A DNA stretch of 64,000 nucleotides from Symbiodinium microadriaticum (lineage: Eukaryota > Sar > Dinophyceae > Suessiales > Symbiodiniaceae), in contig LSRX01000053.1 in the NCBI GenBank assembly GCA_001939145.1, positions 491,842 to 555,841 on the forward strand, read 5' to 3'. The notes under the pieces were generated by a model, which did not search any database, was not told where the DNA came from, and saw only the letters and a list, made by a program, of their open reading frames with translations. A program made the translations under genes and the position numbers. Below are positions 20,384 to 31,651 of the stretch, in pieces. Each line of letters begins with the position of its first letter. Within the stretch, counting starts at the first letter, position 1.

Positions 20384-20440
20384 CCAGGAAGCGCCGTAAG
20401 CTTCCGGCAAGGCGAGTTTGCGGACAGGTCCATCCTTGTC
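20384..20440 (-). CDS. Candidate exon, unrecognised (19 codons)
   Basis: Reads DKDGPVRKLALPEAYGASW, phase 0 on both sides, with acceptor CCAAG|GAC and GC donor TGG|GCGAGA. It lies directly beside a family A element. No family recognised. Confidence 0.35.
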
Positions 20441-20478
20441 CTTGGGATTTATAGGGCTGCAGACCCCGATACGAACAA

Positions 20479-20550
20479 CATGTGGGAGGTTCCTAAAATA
20501 AGGGGTATCTTAATTTGGGGGTCCCTATCATAAGGAAACCCCCATGTGTG
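20479..20550. mobile_element. Family H element, short copy
   Basis: 72 bp with ends ACATGTGGGAGGTTCCT and the inverse, related to the 13403 copy but with a shorter centre. Confidence 0.6.
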
Positions 20551-21218
20551 TTCATCAAAGTCGACCTCTCGCAGAGAATCATTTAAAACAAAAACACGCC
20601 CAAAGAGGCATAGACAACCGGAAGACAAGCTCAGGCTCATGGGGGTCATCGCAGCACATGCAGAAGGGACATCTTCGCACCTCGATTCCTAAATCCTGAA
20701 CATTAGACCCACAAGACCCGAACAGAAGGCCCCAGCGCCACACATCCCCGCGACTTCGAACCCCAAACCCTAAAGCCGAAGGCCCCTAACGAAACCCCCC
20801 TAGCAGGTCTGATCTCTCCTCCATCTGCTGGCACTCCAAATAGGGTTTATAGACTTCAGCCTTTCTGCTTGGGGCGTTCTTTGTTGGGCATCTGCATGGA
20901 AACTAAGGCTTGTGGGCTTCGAAGGCTTAAGCTTCGAAAGTTTAGGGTTTAGGGTTTATCTATTGGCATGGGTTTAGGGCCCATGCCAATAGACGACTAA
21001 GCCTATGCCCGAATTCGAGATCTAGCTGGCGACCTTCTGAACACCAAATCCTCAAGCCTTGTCCCGAAAATCCTACATGCTACCCTGAACCTATAAACCC
21101 TAAACCGGGCTCCCCCCCCCGCAATGTTCATTGCCTAAAGCCATTTTGGGGGCCGAGCCCTCTCTTGGAGAATCTTCTCCGCATCATCTAAGAGCCTGGC
21201 TAAGCTTCGGCAGAAGTC

Positions 21219-21275
21219 TACTTAGAGGATCATGGGACTTAGTAATTAGGGTTAATATAGATAAGATAACTATAG
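21219..21275. mobile_element. Family B element, left half only
   Basis: ACTTAGAGGATCATGGGACT start followed by the AT-rich centre; the right end is absent. Confidence 0.7.
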
Positions 21276-21309
21276 TGGAGAAGTCTACGATGGCTGAAGT
21301 TTCGGGGTT

Positions 21310-21500
21310 TAATAGGGTTTTAGGGTTTATGATTTAGGGTTTCGAGGTTCGGCGTTGGGGTTTATGTAGATATAGCTTTGCGATTTAAGGTTCAGGGTTT
21401 AGGAAGCTTGAGGTTTGGGGTCTAGCTGTAGGATTTAGGGTTTAGGGGTTTAGGGTCTTGGGTTTGGGGTTTAGCGTTGAGGGTTTAGGGTTTGGTTTAG
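21310..21500 (+). repeat. TTTAGGG telomere-like array (very degenerate)
   Basis: Interspersed TTTAGGG, TTCGGGG and TTTGGGG units. Confidence 0.7.
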
Positions 21501-22149
21501 GTGCCAGGGTTGAGGCATAGGATCCGGACAAATTCAACAAACGCCCCGATCCCCAGACCTCATAATTACGTGGTACTGCATGAAACCTCTAGCCGCGGAA
21601 GGCCCATCATTTCGTTTTGGTTCAGTGCTCCGAGCTATCGGGCTGGTTGAGTGTAGGACCGGGACCAGAACAAAGTAGAATAGCTATTTGGGACCGATTA
21701 TGTACGTCATTATTGCAGAGCATTCCTACTATAAATCTACATTAATGTTCGTAGTTGTGGCTTCTGAGGATTTTAGACCTCCGAAGGTTTCAGGTGTTCA
21801 GGCCTGTAGATTTGGGTTCCGTGTAGATTCACTCCTAGAATACAAGACACTGGCCAGCACGGCCTCCTCTGCAATACCAGATCCTTTGGCAAAACGACCG
21901 TCGGGGATTTAATCCTCAAGCAGCAGTATCATAGTATCGCTTCAATGGACAGCCTGAACAGTTTAGGTCCCGCGAAAGGAACCATCGCAAGCAGGAACAA
22001 GAAATGAAATGACTTGAAGGATTGGAACGTCTAGGTAGGCCATGAAATCATTGAGCATCGTTGGGGCGCGCCTGCAGAGGTAGCGTGCAGGCAAGGGGAC
22101 CTTGCAAGGCAGCATCGTGAAAGTCGTGGGCTTCGTGGATGTGAGAGAC

Positions 22150-22303
22150 TAAGTGCGAGAGAGCCAGAGGGACAGAGAAAGAGAGAGAGAGAGCGAGAGA
22201 GAGAGGGAGAGAGAGAGCGAGCCAGAGGGACAGAGAGAGAGAGAGAGCGAGCGACCACAGGCACAGAAAAAATCTAGCTAGCTATCTAGCTACCAAAGAG
22301 CGA

Positions 22304-22334
<31 letters not shown>

Positions 22335-22345
22335 GGAGGAGGTGT
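22150..22345 (+). repeat. (GA)n microsatellite cluster
   Basis: GAGAGA tracts with AGCCAGAGGGACAGAGA inserts repeated. The Ser/Leu open frames on minus are artefacts. Confidence 0.92.
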
Positions 22346-23072
22346 GGTAAGCAGCAACTTCGCCATGCAAAAACCCACGCAAGAACTTCCTGCTGAGGTC
22401 TGGACGTTGCGGTGATGCTGGAAGTAGTGTACGAGGCCCATCGCCTTGTTTCCAAGTCTGAGATTTGAGCTGGAGGTGCTTAGTTGGGAAGCTGTGCAGA
22501 GGGTGAATTGCGAGATGAAGCTGACCAGTGCTTTTTGGAAGAGGCTGGCAGATGCGCACCAGACACGACAAATCGTCAACGTCAAAGTCATCTGCTTCTT
22601 CTTCATCATCACCACCAGATACTACACACCCGTGCATGAAGAAAAGATTCCCCTGCAATCTGGCTGGATGCTACCCTGTAAGGGCTCTTTAATATTGGGC
22701 GACTTCATAATTAGAAAAGGGCTGCAGGGAAATGTTGCAGTATACTGATGTTTCGGAAGCGGTGCACAAAAATCAGTTGAGCTAGTTCCAACTTGCTTCT
22801 CGACAAGCAAAGTCGATGTACGTAATTACAATGCTAGCACAGTATGATGCTGTAATGCGAGAGCAAACGAATTCGGCGCTACACCGCTGAAAGCTTGCGT
22901 GCGCAAGCCTTGTCACGAGTAGTGCACCAGCCAAAGCAAATCGAGCACGGTCGGTTAAGCAACACATGCACAAAACAGGCGGCAAACACAAGCCGACCGC
23001 CTCCTCCTGTGGCAGATCTCCATGCTCGAAACCCCCGATAACTCTATTGATCTCGTCATGATCACTCGGCAA
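22345..23072. other. Non-repeat stretch with competing open frames
   Basis: Unique sequence without telomere-like motifs. On minus, 22782-23072 reads naturally at its start (LPSDHDEINRVIGGFEHGDL) but lacks an ATG. On plus, 22446-22748 is also open (LSWEAVQRVNCEMKLTSAFW). Neither is recognised; one may be an exon. Confidence 0.3.
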
Positions 23073-23717
23073 TCCAAACCGAGAACCGTGAAGTATGGCT
23101 CTAAGCCCCCTAAACCCTAAACTCTACACCCTAAACGACTCTAAGCCCAGTCGCGAAAGGAAGTGTGATGGGCACATCTGGCGGCTCAAGCTGCGGCCCC
23201 CTGTACTCAGGCCTCGGAAGTGATAGAACACTCTAGGCTATAGGGTTGCGTGAGATTTACGAACCTTATAATATAAACCCTAACACACAAGCTAAGCCCC
23301 AAAACTCTAAACCCCTATAGGGGTAGAGAGTCAAGTATGAGGGCTGATACGATCGTTTGTCGGGGTTTACAGTTTACGCTTGGCAGGTTCAGGGATTTTC
23401 GTGCAGCAGATGTAAGGGTCAATTAGTTCAGCCTGCAGGAAGATGACGGAATTAGCCGGCACGGTTCTGTGTTGCGCTGAGCTTGCATAGCCTCATCAAG
23501 AAGTGATGGGGTAACATATCCACCTGACATACTGTGGATCTGAACGCGCAGAAGCTGTTCGCAACAGGAAAGTCCTAAACCCAAAACCCAAAACCCTGAA
23601 CCGTTTAAGGAGGCCCGTGAACGTTGAGCACGGCATACCTTCGACCCCACGGTGCCCGAAAGCCGGACAATCATGCAGGACATGGGGGGGTGTGACAATC
23701 TCAAGTTTGTGTCCTGT

Positions 23718-23832
23718 TTAGACCCTTATCTGTAGTACCTTTTTTGGGTTATCTTGGTTTCTCATTACAGGATCCTAACCATAAAATAGGTCGGTCATCC
23801 AAAAAAAGGCACTACAGTCTGTGCGTGTCTTG
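23718..23832. mobile_element. Family E element, copy 2
   Basis: TAGACCC...TGTAGTACC left end and GGCACTACAGTCTG right end, diverged. Confidence 0.6.
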
Positions 23833-24343
23833 GGAAAACCCACAGCTCTGGAAGGGAACCCGGCCGTTCGTCACTATCAGCGTTCTCACGGAGCCCTTAC
23901 CTGGATCCTAACATGGCCTACTCTTTTGTCCTGCTTGCTTTAACTTACGCATAGAAATCCTTAAACACGGTAGGTTGTTTAGGATCCAGGAAAGCCTTGG
24001 AAGACCTTTTCTACTGCTGCCCTGAACATTCGAACCTTCAAAACCTAAAGACCTGAATAAAAAGCCCATACACTGAAACTCCAAAAAACCCCTCAGCCCT
24101 AAACCCACAAAAAAAACGCCCCACCCACAATGGCCACCCCATCAAAAACAAAACAAAACCCCTAAACTCCACAAAGCATCAACACCCCAAAAAACCCAAA
24201 ACTCTAAACCCTGAACCCCAAAACCGTATAAAACCCTAAACCCTCAACCCCAAATCCCCTCGATTGCCAAAGAGGCGCCCCGGTCTACTCAACTCGGAGG
24301 CCCGGGTCGACGCAGCGCGTGCCTACGAGTCTCCATGTAACCA

Positions 24344-24445
24344 TACCCAGAAGCTCCTAAGTAGTTCCTCTTTGTGGTTTATATTTAGAATCCTATAAGC
24401 CTATAAGGTAATCCAAAAAAGGAAATACTTAGGAGCCTATGGGTA
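24344..24445. mobile_element. Family A element, copy 6
   Basis: 102 bp; the centre carries an extra CCTATAAG duplication. Confidence 0.8.
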
Positions 24446-24455
24446 CATGTAAGCA

Positions 24456-24564
24456 TATACCTACGGTCTCCGTTGTAGTTCCTGTTGGAGGTTACCTTAT
24501 AGGATCCTAATTATAAAATTGGTTAAACCAAACAAAGGAACTACAATGGAGACTACAGGCATAG
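24456..24564. mobile_element. Family I inverted-repeat element, copy 1
   Basis: Ends TATACCTACGGTCTCC...TTGTAGTTCC and the inverse, about 109 bp. It follows a family A copy after 10 bp. The same A-then-I adjacency recurs at 61791-61997. Confidence 0.75.
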
Positions 24565-24609
24565 TGTAAGCTTTGAGTTTTGGGTTTTGGGTTTACCAGG
24601 CCCTAAAGT

Positions 24610-24645
24610 ATCTATCTCTATATATCTATATCTATATCTATATCT

Positions 24646-24690
<45 letters not shown>
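24610..24690. repeat. (CTATAT)n and (AT)n microsatellite
   Basis: Simple repeat, not coding. Confidence 0.9.
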
Positions 24691-24694
<4 letters not shown>

Positions 24695-24850
24695 TAGAAA
24701 TACATTATAGCAACTACGTTAACCCCTAAAACCGTAACCCCTAAGCCGTAAACCCTGACCTACATATAGCGACCACGCTAAGGCCCAAGTATGTATGTAC
24801 TATGTACATGGAGCCTTCGGGCTAGGGGTTAAGGTTTAGGGTGCAGGGTT

Positions 24851-24934
24851 TACCTGGACCCCCACAAGGATGTAATTCAATGGCCTTTGAAAGGTCTTGG
24901 GCCAATATCGCACCTACTTTTGGGGGTTTAGGTA
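24851..24934. mobile_element. Family F element, copy 2
   Basis: TACCTGGACCC left end and GGGTTTAGGTA right end, diverged centre. Confidence 0.55.
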
Positions 24935-25887
24935 AACCCCAAAATCTCAAACCCTAAACCCCTTATAAATCCTAAACAAGGTTCGGGATTCAGATCAGCA
25001 CCCAGTTTAGGTAGGATTTAGGGTTTAGGGATTTCTGGGGCCAAAAGGCTTCGCAGTTGCTTGGAGTCCATTTGCTTTGGTTCATCACAGGGTTTGGTTG
25101 ATCAATGCCGAGCCCGAACAGCTTTAGTGGCTTCCGAGAAGGCTTTCAAGATGTAGTTGAGGATTTACGTGGGTTCAGGGTTTGAGGTTTAGAAAAAGTT
25201 CGTGCAGGTTGTCGAAATATGTTTAATTGTACACATGCCTTGCATGCAAAAATGTAAGGCTCAACCTTAAACCTGACCCAAATCCTAAGCTCAGCTTATC
25301 CCAAGAAGGCAAAGATCTTCACTTGCCGGACCCCAACTCTCTAAATCAGCTGAAATCAGAACGTCACCGACCTTGGGCGAAGACGCAGGGCATGACCACG
25401 CCTAACACAAAGAAGAGATGCGAGAACATGGCTGCTGGGGATCGCGATGCAACTAGGTGGTTGCCGGGTACCGTCATGTGGTATATGGGCTAGCCGAGGG
25501 CCCAACAAGACTTCTTCGAGCGGACCGCTACATATCAGTACAGTCTTCTGATGAGCCTGTGATGGGGGACTCATTTAAGCTTGGGGCGGGGTGCTGTGCG
25601 GCTGTGACGAAAGAGCTGCACTTTGGCTTGTGAGCACTCATGCTCAAGTCACTCCCGTTTTCTTCGCCCTGGTGGTGTTCAAGTCCTTTCCCTGGCAGCT
25701 ACTCGCTAGAGGTGGCCTGCGCCTGCTGCATATTTTATTGATCCGACATGAGGTGCTGAGTTGAATGCACCAGGTGAATAGTAATAGCAACACGAGAGTC
25801 TAGATTTCCAGTATGGTCGGCAAGGACATGTCCAACAGGAGAGTCTGTGGCAGACCATTTCTTCGGCATTGTCACTCATGACTATGG

Positions 25888-25987
25888 GGGTAGTTCTCCA
25901 AATTCGGGTCCCTTTTTATGTCCCAAAAATGGTACGGTACCCTTATACAAAAAAAATCCCAAAGATATCTACTTTAGAGAACTACCC
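25888..25987. mobile_element. Family C element, copy 4
   Basis: 100 bp, ends GGGTAGTTCTCC and GAGAACTACCC. Confidence 0.78.
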
Positions 25988-26434
25988 ATGGTCTTTTGCC
26001 GGGGCTGCTCCATCACCCCCCAGCTCGCTTGGATAGTGAGGCTTGCGGCAGGATGCTTGCAAAAACACATACTTAAAGTGCCTCTTGGATCAGGTAGCTA
26101 TTCGCGTTCTGCGCACAGTAACAGCAGAAGATGCCCGATCCTATGTAGTGCAGCCAGCCCTTGCAAACTCTCAAGTCATAACCCACGCGGAGGAACACAG
26201 AGCGCTGCAACTCCAAAGAGCGAAGCTCTGCCGGAATATACTATAATACTATGCTACACTATACCACACTATACTATACTATATACTATACTATGCTTGT
26301 ACTTCAAGACAAGATGCTTTACTATGAAATAACAGCGCTCTATGCTTAACCACCGGTGCCTGAGGGGACAGGTATCCCGAGTTCGTAGGGCTGCCCAGCG
26401 GCCCTCGGCGTGAGGGTTCAGGGAGAGGTTTTGG

Positions 26435-26540
26435 AAGGGAGGGTTTAGGGTTTAGGGTTTTAGGATGCAGGATTTAGGGTTTAGGGTTCAGGGTTTAGGG
26501 TTGGGTTTGGAGTTTAGGGTTTAAAGTTAAGGGTTTGATC
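26435..26540 (+). repeat. TTTAGGG telomere-like array
   Basis: TTTAGGG with TTCAGGG and TTTTAGGA variants. Confidence 0.8.
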
Positions 26541-26844
26541 AGGGAAAGGTTTTGGGAGGGAGTGTGACTTATGTAAGGCAGTAGAGGACTCATGAATTAT
26601 CGTCTGGTTGGCCTTCATTGGTTGCTTTCCTAGTCGAGCAGACCTCTCTGTGCTACAACCTGCGTTCCTTTAGGAGAGGACAGGACCGGATGGGATAGGT
26701 TTGGTCGAGCCGAGGCATTGCAATCCCGGAACCACAAAAATTGAAAAGCGCTAAACCGAAAATGGTGCCTTTTTCAAGCCCTAAATCCTAATCTGGCCTA
26801 GAACCCTCAATCCCTGAAAGCCCGCGAGTATCGCCTAAAGATGC

Positions 26845-27045
26845 AAATCCTAAGCCCTAAACCCTAACCCCTGAACCCCAAACCCTTAACTCAAAACCAC
26901 AAACCCCTACACTCCCAACCCTAGACCCCAACCTCTAAACCCCAACCCCCAAACCTAAACCCAAGATCCTGTACACCCTACCCTAATACCCCAAACTCCT
27001 ATAAACCCTCAACCCCAACGCCCTAAACCCAACACACAACCACAA
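26845..27045 (-). repeat. CCCTAAA telomere-like array (degenerate)
   Basis: CCCTAAA, CCCCAAA and CCTCTAAA units. Confidence 0.8.
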
Positions 27046-27069
27046 GGCCTACAAGGTCCACGAATACCT

Positions 27070-27262
27070 GTAAGTAGGTTCCTGAGTGGGCCCTAAATAA
27101 TGAGGGTACCCTTTTTCCTAATATTCGGTTTTATTAAGGGTACCGTACCCCTTTTCCTAATATTCGGTTTTAATAAGGGTACCCTTTTTCCTAATATTCG
27201 GTTCTAACAAGGGGAACCAAAAGTAAAAAGGGCAAAAGGGTACTACTCAGGAACCATACTTG
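27070..27262. mobile_element. Family K inverted-repeat element with internal 34-36 bp tandem triplication
   Basis: Ends AAGTAGGTTCCTGAGT and the inverse. Inside, CCCTTTTTCCTAATATTCGG plus TTTTAATAAGGGTA is present three times in tandem. Confidence 0.75.
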
Positions 27263-27353
27263 GGACTTGTGAACTTGTTGGGGCAGTGTTCAGCCTACGG
27301 AAAGCTTAAAGTTCGCACATCAGCCACCTCAGGAATCTAGCTGTAATTGGCTC

Positions 27354-27408
27354 CGAGAGGCGAGGCGTGTCTGCAGCGATATCCAGCAGGTTCTTCAGCT
27401 GGCTCTGC
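27354..27408 (-). CDS. Candidate exon, unrecognised (18 codons)
   Basis: Reads QSQLKNLLDIAADTPRLS after one shared base. Acceptor CAAAG|G, GA donor TCG|GAGCCA. It resembles the neighbouring candidate at 29.1 kb in the K-N-L-L core. Confidence 0.4.
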
Positions 27409-27429
27409 CTTTGCTTAGGCTTCGGTGTT

Positions 27430-27575
27430 TAGGAATCGGGTTTAGGATTTAGGATTCAGGGTTTGGGGTTCAGGCTTTACATAGGGCTTAGGTTTAGGGT
27501 TTAGGGTTGAGGTTTAGGGTTCAGGGTTCAGGGTTCAGGGTTTACATAGGGTTAGGGTTTTAGGGTTTAGGTTTT
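27430..27575 (+). repeat. TTTAGGG telomere-like array
   Basis: TTTAGGG and TTCAGGG units, right of the 27.4 kb candidate exon. Confidence 0.82.
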
Positions 27576-28144
27576 TGAGTCACGAGCCAAGTTGATATTG
27601 AGGCCCAACAGGGGTTTTGTGCTCACACTTTCAGCCTTTTAACCTTCGGGGGTGAGGATTCAAGGTTTAGGGGGTGCAGCTGGTGCACGGCCTTGATATG
27701 TAGAAGAGGTTCTTGGGGTATATCATACTATAATTATTAAAAATAGTATAGGCAACTATTCAGGCCCCCATATTTTTTGTCGCATGTGCACAACACGCCC
27801 GATTTTAGCAAACGAAATCGCATGGGAAGACACGGTTTTTTGTTGCGAGTGGTCCAGCAAGCGCCTGATGCAGGGTGAGGATTAACCCCTACACCCTAAA
27901 CCCTAAACCGACACTATGAACCCTTCAGGATCCTGTAGTACATTACAGCAACACGTCCACCTCGACTGAAGCCACAATGCTTGCTCCTTTCCAAAACACG
28001 CCAAAGCTACAGTCTAGAACCCCAGGCAAGTACATTTCTACATACTCCGACCCTTCAAGTCTTATGAACACCGTATAAACACCGAAACAATCCCACAACT
28101 AAAGTATGAATACCCACATAAACACCAACACATCCAAAAATCCA

Positions 28145-28368
28145 CAACGCTAAACCCTAAATCCTAAACCCAAACCCAACCCTAAACCCTAAACCCTAAG
28201 CCCTAAACCCAACCCTAAACCCTAAAACCTAAACCCTAAATCCTAAACCCTAACCCCAAGCCCAACCCTAAACCCTAAACCCTCAACCCCAAACCCTAAA
28301 TCCTACACCCTAAACCCTCAACCCTAAACCCTACACCCTCAACCCTAAACCCTGCACCCTACTTTACT
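28145..28368 (-). repeat. CCCTAAA telomere-like array (long)
   Basis: About 220 bp of CCCTAAA and CCCTACA, left of the 28.4 kb candidate exon. Confidence 0.9.
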
Positions 28369-28384
28369 ACACCAACTCCCCAGG

Positions 28385-28442
28385 GCCCCGGGCATCTGCG
28401 TGCCCAGCTGTGCCTGACCCACAGAGGCCGCTTCATCGAAGC
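28385..28442 (-). CDS. Candidate exon, unrecognised
   Basis: Reads GFDEAASVGQAQLGTQMPG after acceptor CCAAG|GC. The 3' border is uncertain. Plus strand also gives a natural frame (HRGRFIEALAAELR), so the strand is not certain. Confidence 0.35.
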
Positions 28443-28467
28443 CTTGGCTGCGGAGCTTAGGTAGTCT

Positions 28468-28572
28468 TGGATTAGGGTTTAGGGTTTAGGGTTCAGGGTT
28501 TAGGGTGCAGGGTTCAGGGTTTCGGGTTTAGGATGTAGGGTTTAGGGTTTAGGATTTAGGCCTCAGGCTTTA
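28468..28572 (+). repeat. TTTAGGG telomere-like array
   Basis: Right side of the 28.4 kb island. Confidence 0.85.
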
Positions 28573-28889
28573 GGGCTTGTGAAGGGCCTCAGGAAGTGGC
28601 CTCAAAACTTCCAACTCTCACCCTAAACCCTGCAAATTGCAAATCCCCGACCGGAAAAAAAACAAAAACAAACAGGACAGAACATCCTGCGCGAAAAAAA
28701 ATCATCATCCTCATACCCTCTAAGGCAGAGTAGAGAAAATCCCAGCTCCAAGCATCCTTAATACATGTTCCATCTCTCTGAGGTTCCTAAACGGTCCTAA
28801 ACCCTAAACCCTCATTTAGAGGCCTTAATAAGAGGAATACGGAATTTGGGGTATATTATACTACCCCAAAACAGTATATAGGTAAATAT

Positions 28890-29040
28890 AGGACACCCCT
28901 AAACCCTAAAAGCCTAAATCCTGCACCCCTAAACCCTAGATCCTAACCCCCAAACCCCCAAAACCTAAACCCTAAATGCCAAAACCCTAACCCCAAACCC
29001 AACCCTAAACCCTAAATCCTAAATCCTTACTAAGCCCTCA
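28890..29040 (-). repeat. CCCTAAA telomere-like array
   Basis: Left side of the 29.1 kb island. Confidence 0.8.
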
Positions 29041-29074
29041 ACTCCTCGAGGTTCATCCTAGAGCGACCGAGAAG

Positions 29075-29131
29075 CCCTCGAGGCCACTGTAGGCGAGGCC
29101 CAGCTCCACCAGCAGGTTCTTCTGGGCATCC
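29075..29131 (-). CDS. Candidate exon, unrecognised
   Basis: Reads DAQKNLLVELGLAYSGLEG after acceptor AACCAG|G; 3' border unresolved. Its first 20 nt plus the acceptor are duplicated 175 bp away (29287-29315). Confidence 0.42.
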
Positions 29132-29315
29132 CTGGTTTTGGAAACTGGTTTAAGGTTTAGGGTTCAGGGTTCAGGGGTTTTGGGGTTTAGGGTTTAGGGA
29201 TCTACTGTTGATGATAGAAAATCCTTATCATGACCTTAAGGACTCTAGACTGTGGGAATTGTGGTATATTCTTTATAAGGGTTCATGCAGGTTCTTCTGG
29301 GCATCCCTGGTTTTG
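29112..29315 (+). repeat. 29-bp direct duplication bracketing a truncated family D element
   Basis: GCAGGTTCTTCTGGGCATCC plus CTGGTTTTG occurs exactly at 29112-29140 and 29287-29315. Between the copies lie a TTTAGGG array and a family D element (29204-29290) that has lost its right end at the GCAGG shared with the duplication. Confidence 0.9.
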
Positions 29316-29370
29316 AACTTTTAAGGTTCATGTGGCTTTAAGGTTTAGTAGGGGTTTAGGCTTTAGGGTG

Positions 29371-29478
29371 TACCTAGACCTGTAAATGTAGTACCTTTTT
29401 TTGGATGACCTGTTTTATGGTTAGGATCCAAACAAATATAGGTAACCCCAACAAAGGTTCTACATTCAAAGGATCCAG
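29371..29478. mobile_element. Family E element, copy 3
   Basis: Ends CCTAGACC...AATGTAGTACC and GTTCTACATTCAAAGGATCC. Confidence 0.65.
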
Positions 29479-29636
29479 GGATCTCGTATCTGGATTCTGG
29501 AACTTCTCTACTTTCGAGCCTTGAGACGAAATTGGCCCCAAGCGGCTTTCAGCTTCACTTACCACGTAAGGGTGCATAGTATAAAGGGTTTGCGGACCCT
29601 ACGAGTGAGGTTCCTGTGGTCCTTAAGGTTGTAATT

Positions 29637-29781
29637 ACTGGGTTCTTGTTAGGGGATTTAATCCCAGCTACCATAATAAAGAGCCCCCATTATTTGCTGT
29701 AGATCCCCATTGTGGTAACTTAACCCTAAACCCTAAACCCTAAACTCTTAAGCACAAAAACCCTTAACAAGAAACCGGAGT
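29637..29781. mobile_element. Family J element, copy 2, with CCCTAAA expansion
   Basis: Same ends as the 6877 copy, but 30 bp longer. The extra length is a run of CCCTAAA units at the single heptamer present in copy 1. Confidence 0.75.
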
Positions 29782-29844
29782 AGGCACCTTAAGCGGCCCC
29801 TTGGGTGATGCACTTCGGTGCTGGTCATGCGACTGTTTGGTCTC

Positions 29845-30000
29845 TAAGGGTTCAGGGTTTAAAGCTTAGGGTTTAGGGTTTTGAGGGTTTAGGGATTGTG
29901 GGGTTTAGGGGTTAGGATTTGGGGGTTTAGGGGTTTAGGGGTTTAGGGTTTAGGGTTTGGGGTTCAGGGCTTCGGGTTTAGGGTTTAGGGCTCAGCGTTG
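29845..30000 (+). repeat. TTTAGGG telomere-like array
   Basis: TTTAGGG and TTTAGGGG units. Confidence 0.85.
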
Positions 30001-30790
30001 AGAGGCTTCGCCGAAACTTGATGCTGCAGGGTTGAAGCTGGGGGAAGAGAGCACTGAACCATATAGGGCAGTCGACATTGGAGTTGAGCTTTGGCTGATA
30101 ATCTACGGAGTGGTACGGGGCAATGCAGGCGTGGGGGGTCCAGCTAGCGCGCAAAGGTGGCCTCTGTGAGGATACTGTCGGCGAGCTTTGCGCCTCAAGG
30201 ACACGAAGACTGATCCGCTAAACAGCAACTAGATTAGAACATGTGTTCATCGCTATCTCTCCACGGTGGAGTGGAGCTGTCCTTTTCAGGTAGAAATTGT
30301 TACTAAATTATAGACAAATGTTACGGAAGCTGCAAGTGCAGAAATTTGGTGCATATTTGGTGTAGAAGTACACCAGATTGCAGGAAGTAACATAAGTGAG
30401 CAGGGCCTATGGTGCATCCCTCACGGAGCCATACAAATTGCGAACATATTGCATATGATGCTCCTATAGACGCAATGTTTTAAAGACCTCATCATTATTC
30501 TGTGCTTGTTTTCTGATTCTAGCTGCCATGGCCGTCGTTAAGACGGTATGCCGTTAGCACAAAGCCTTCCAAGCTGGCAGACAATTGATTTGCTGAGCTT
30601 GCGACCTGTCCAGAAGCCGCTTGACCAAAGAAGGGTGAGGTGTTGAGCACCTGCGGCGGGCTTACAATTCAGATTGTTTAGGGTGCCCCCCCCAGCAAAA
30701 AAAAAAGCAAAATAAAAAGAACAAGTAAAACTGTGCTGATTCGTCAGCCGCCCCCTCTCAGCCTGTTTGACACCCTATTAAAAACCCATA
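30000..30790. other. Non-repeat stretch, no gene seen
   Basis: Unique sequence, AT-leaning in the middle. No frame with convincing composition or splice borders. Confidence 0.5.
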
Positions 30791-31059
30791 TGCACCTCTA
30801 GCCTCTAAACCAGAGTATTGCTGGCTCCCATAAACCCGATTTTACTCCAAGTTTCGGGTGTATCGATAATTGGGCACTCAAAGAGGGTCTAACACTACCA
30901 CTAGTTCTATCGTGTATATGCAAATTATACATATACAAACTCGTTTAGCACAAAAATGTATACGAGGGATGATATGTGATTATGCCCTATGTGGGCCCTG
31001 ATGAGGGTTCCGGGTTTAGGTGGGTGTGGTCTTCGAAGCACATACCTTAGCACTTAACC

Positions 31060-31245
31060 CTTGACCCCAAGCCCTTAACCCCAAACCCTAAACCCTAAAC
31101 CCTAAACCCCAAACCCTAAACCCTAAACCCCAAACCCCAAACCCCAAACCCTAAACCCTAAAACCCAAACCCTAAATCCCAAACCCTAAACCCCAAAACC
31201 CAAAACCCTAAAACCCAAACCCTAAACCCTTAAAACCCCTGAAAA
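31060..31245 (-). repeat. CCCTAAA telomere-like array (long)
   Basis: CCCTAAA, CCCCAAA and CCCAAAA units, left of the 31.3 kb exon. Confidence 0.9.
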
Positions 31246-31275
31246 CAGGTTACGAAGGTTTGGGCGTTCTCAGAC

Positions 31276-31332
31276 CTCAAGTTCTGATCTTCGCAATGGC
31301 ACATGTCGGACGCGCAACTTCGAAACAGCGAC
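31276..31332 (-). CDS. Candidate exon, unrecognised (19 codons)
   Basis: Reads VAVSKLRVRHVPLRRSELE, phase 0 on both sides, acceptor TTAAG|GTC and donor GAG|GTCTGA. It is framed by CCCTAAA on the left and TTTAGGG on the right, like the phosphatase exons. Basic, helix-like, no family recognised. Confidence 0.5.
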
Positions 31333-31349
31333 CTTAAAGCAACAGAACT

Positions 31350-31485
31350 GAAGGGTTTAGGGCTTTAGGGCTCTAGGGTTTAGGGGTTTAGGGTTTTAGG
31401 GTTTAGGGTTTTAGGGCTCAGGGTTTTAGGGTTTAGGGATTTTCGGGATTCAGGGTTTTAGGTTTAGGGTTTAAGGGATTCCGGC
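31350..31485 (+). repeat. TTTAGGG telomere-like array
   Basis: TTTAGGG and TTTTAGGG units. Confidence 0.88.
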
Positions 31486-31540
31486 TCTTGAGCCTGGCTT
31501 AATTAATGCAGTTAACGTAGGAGCCTGATTCAGACACCCT

Positions 31541-31651
31541 GGCCCTATAACCCCGATACATTAGGACTCATCTAAAGGCCCTATAACCCCGATATATATT
31601 AGGACTCATCTAAAGGCCCTATAACCCTGAAATATTCGGACTCATCTAAAG
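31541..31651 (+). repeat. 36-38 bp tandem repeat, 3 copies
   Basis: Unit GGCCCTATAACCCCGATA followed by TTAGGACTCATCTAAA; starts at 31541, 31577 and 31615. Confidence 0.88.

Noticed and set aside
22031..22660. Leu/Ser-rich minus frames near 22.1-22.6 kb
   Set aside because: Produced by a (GA)n microsatellite.
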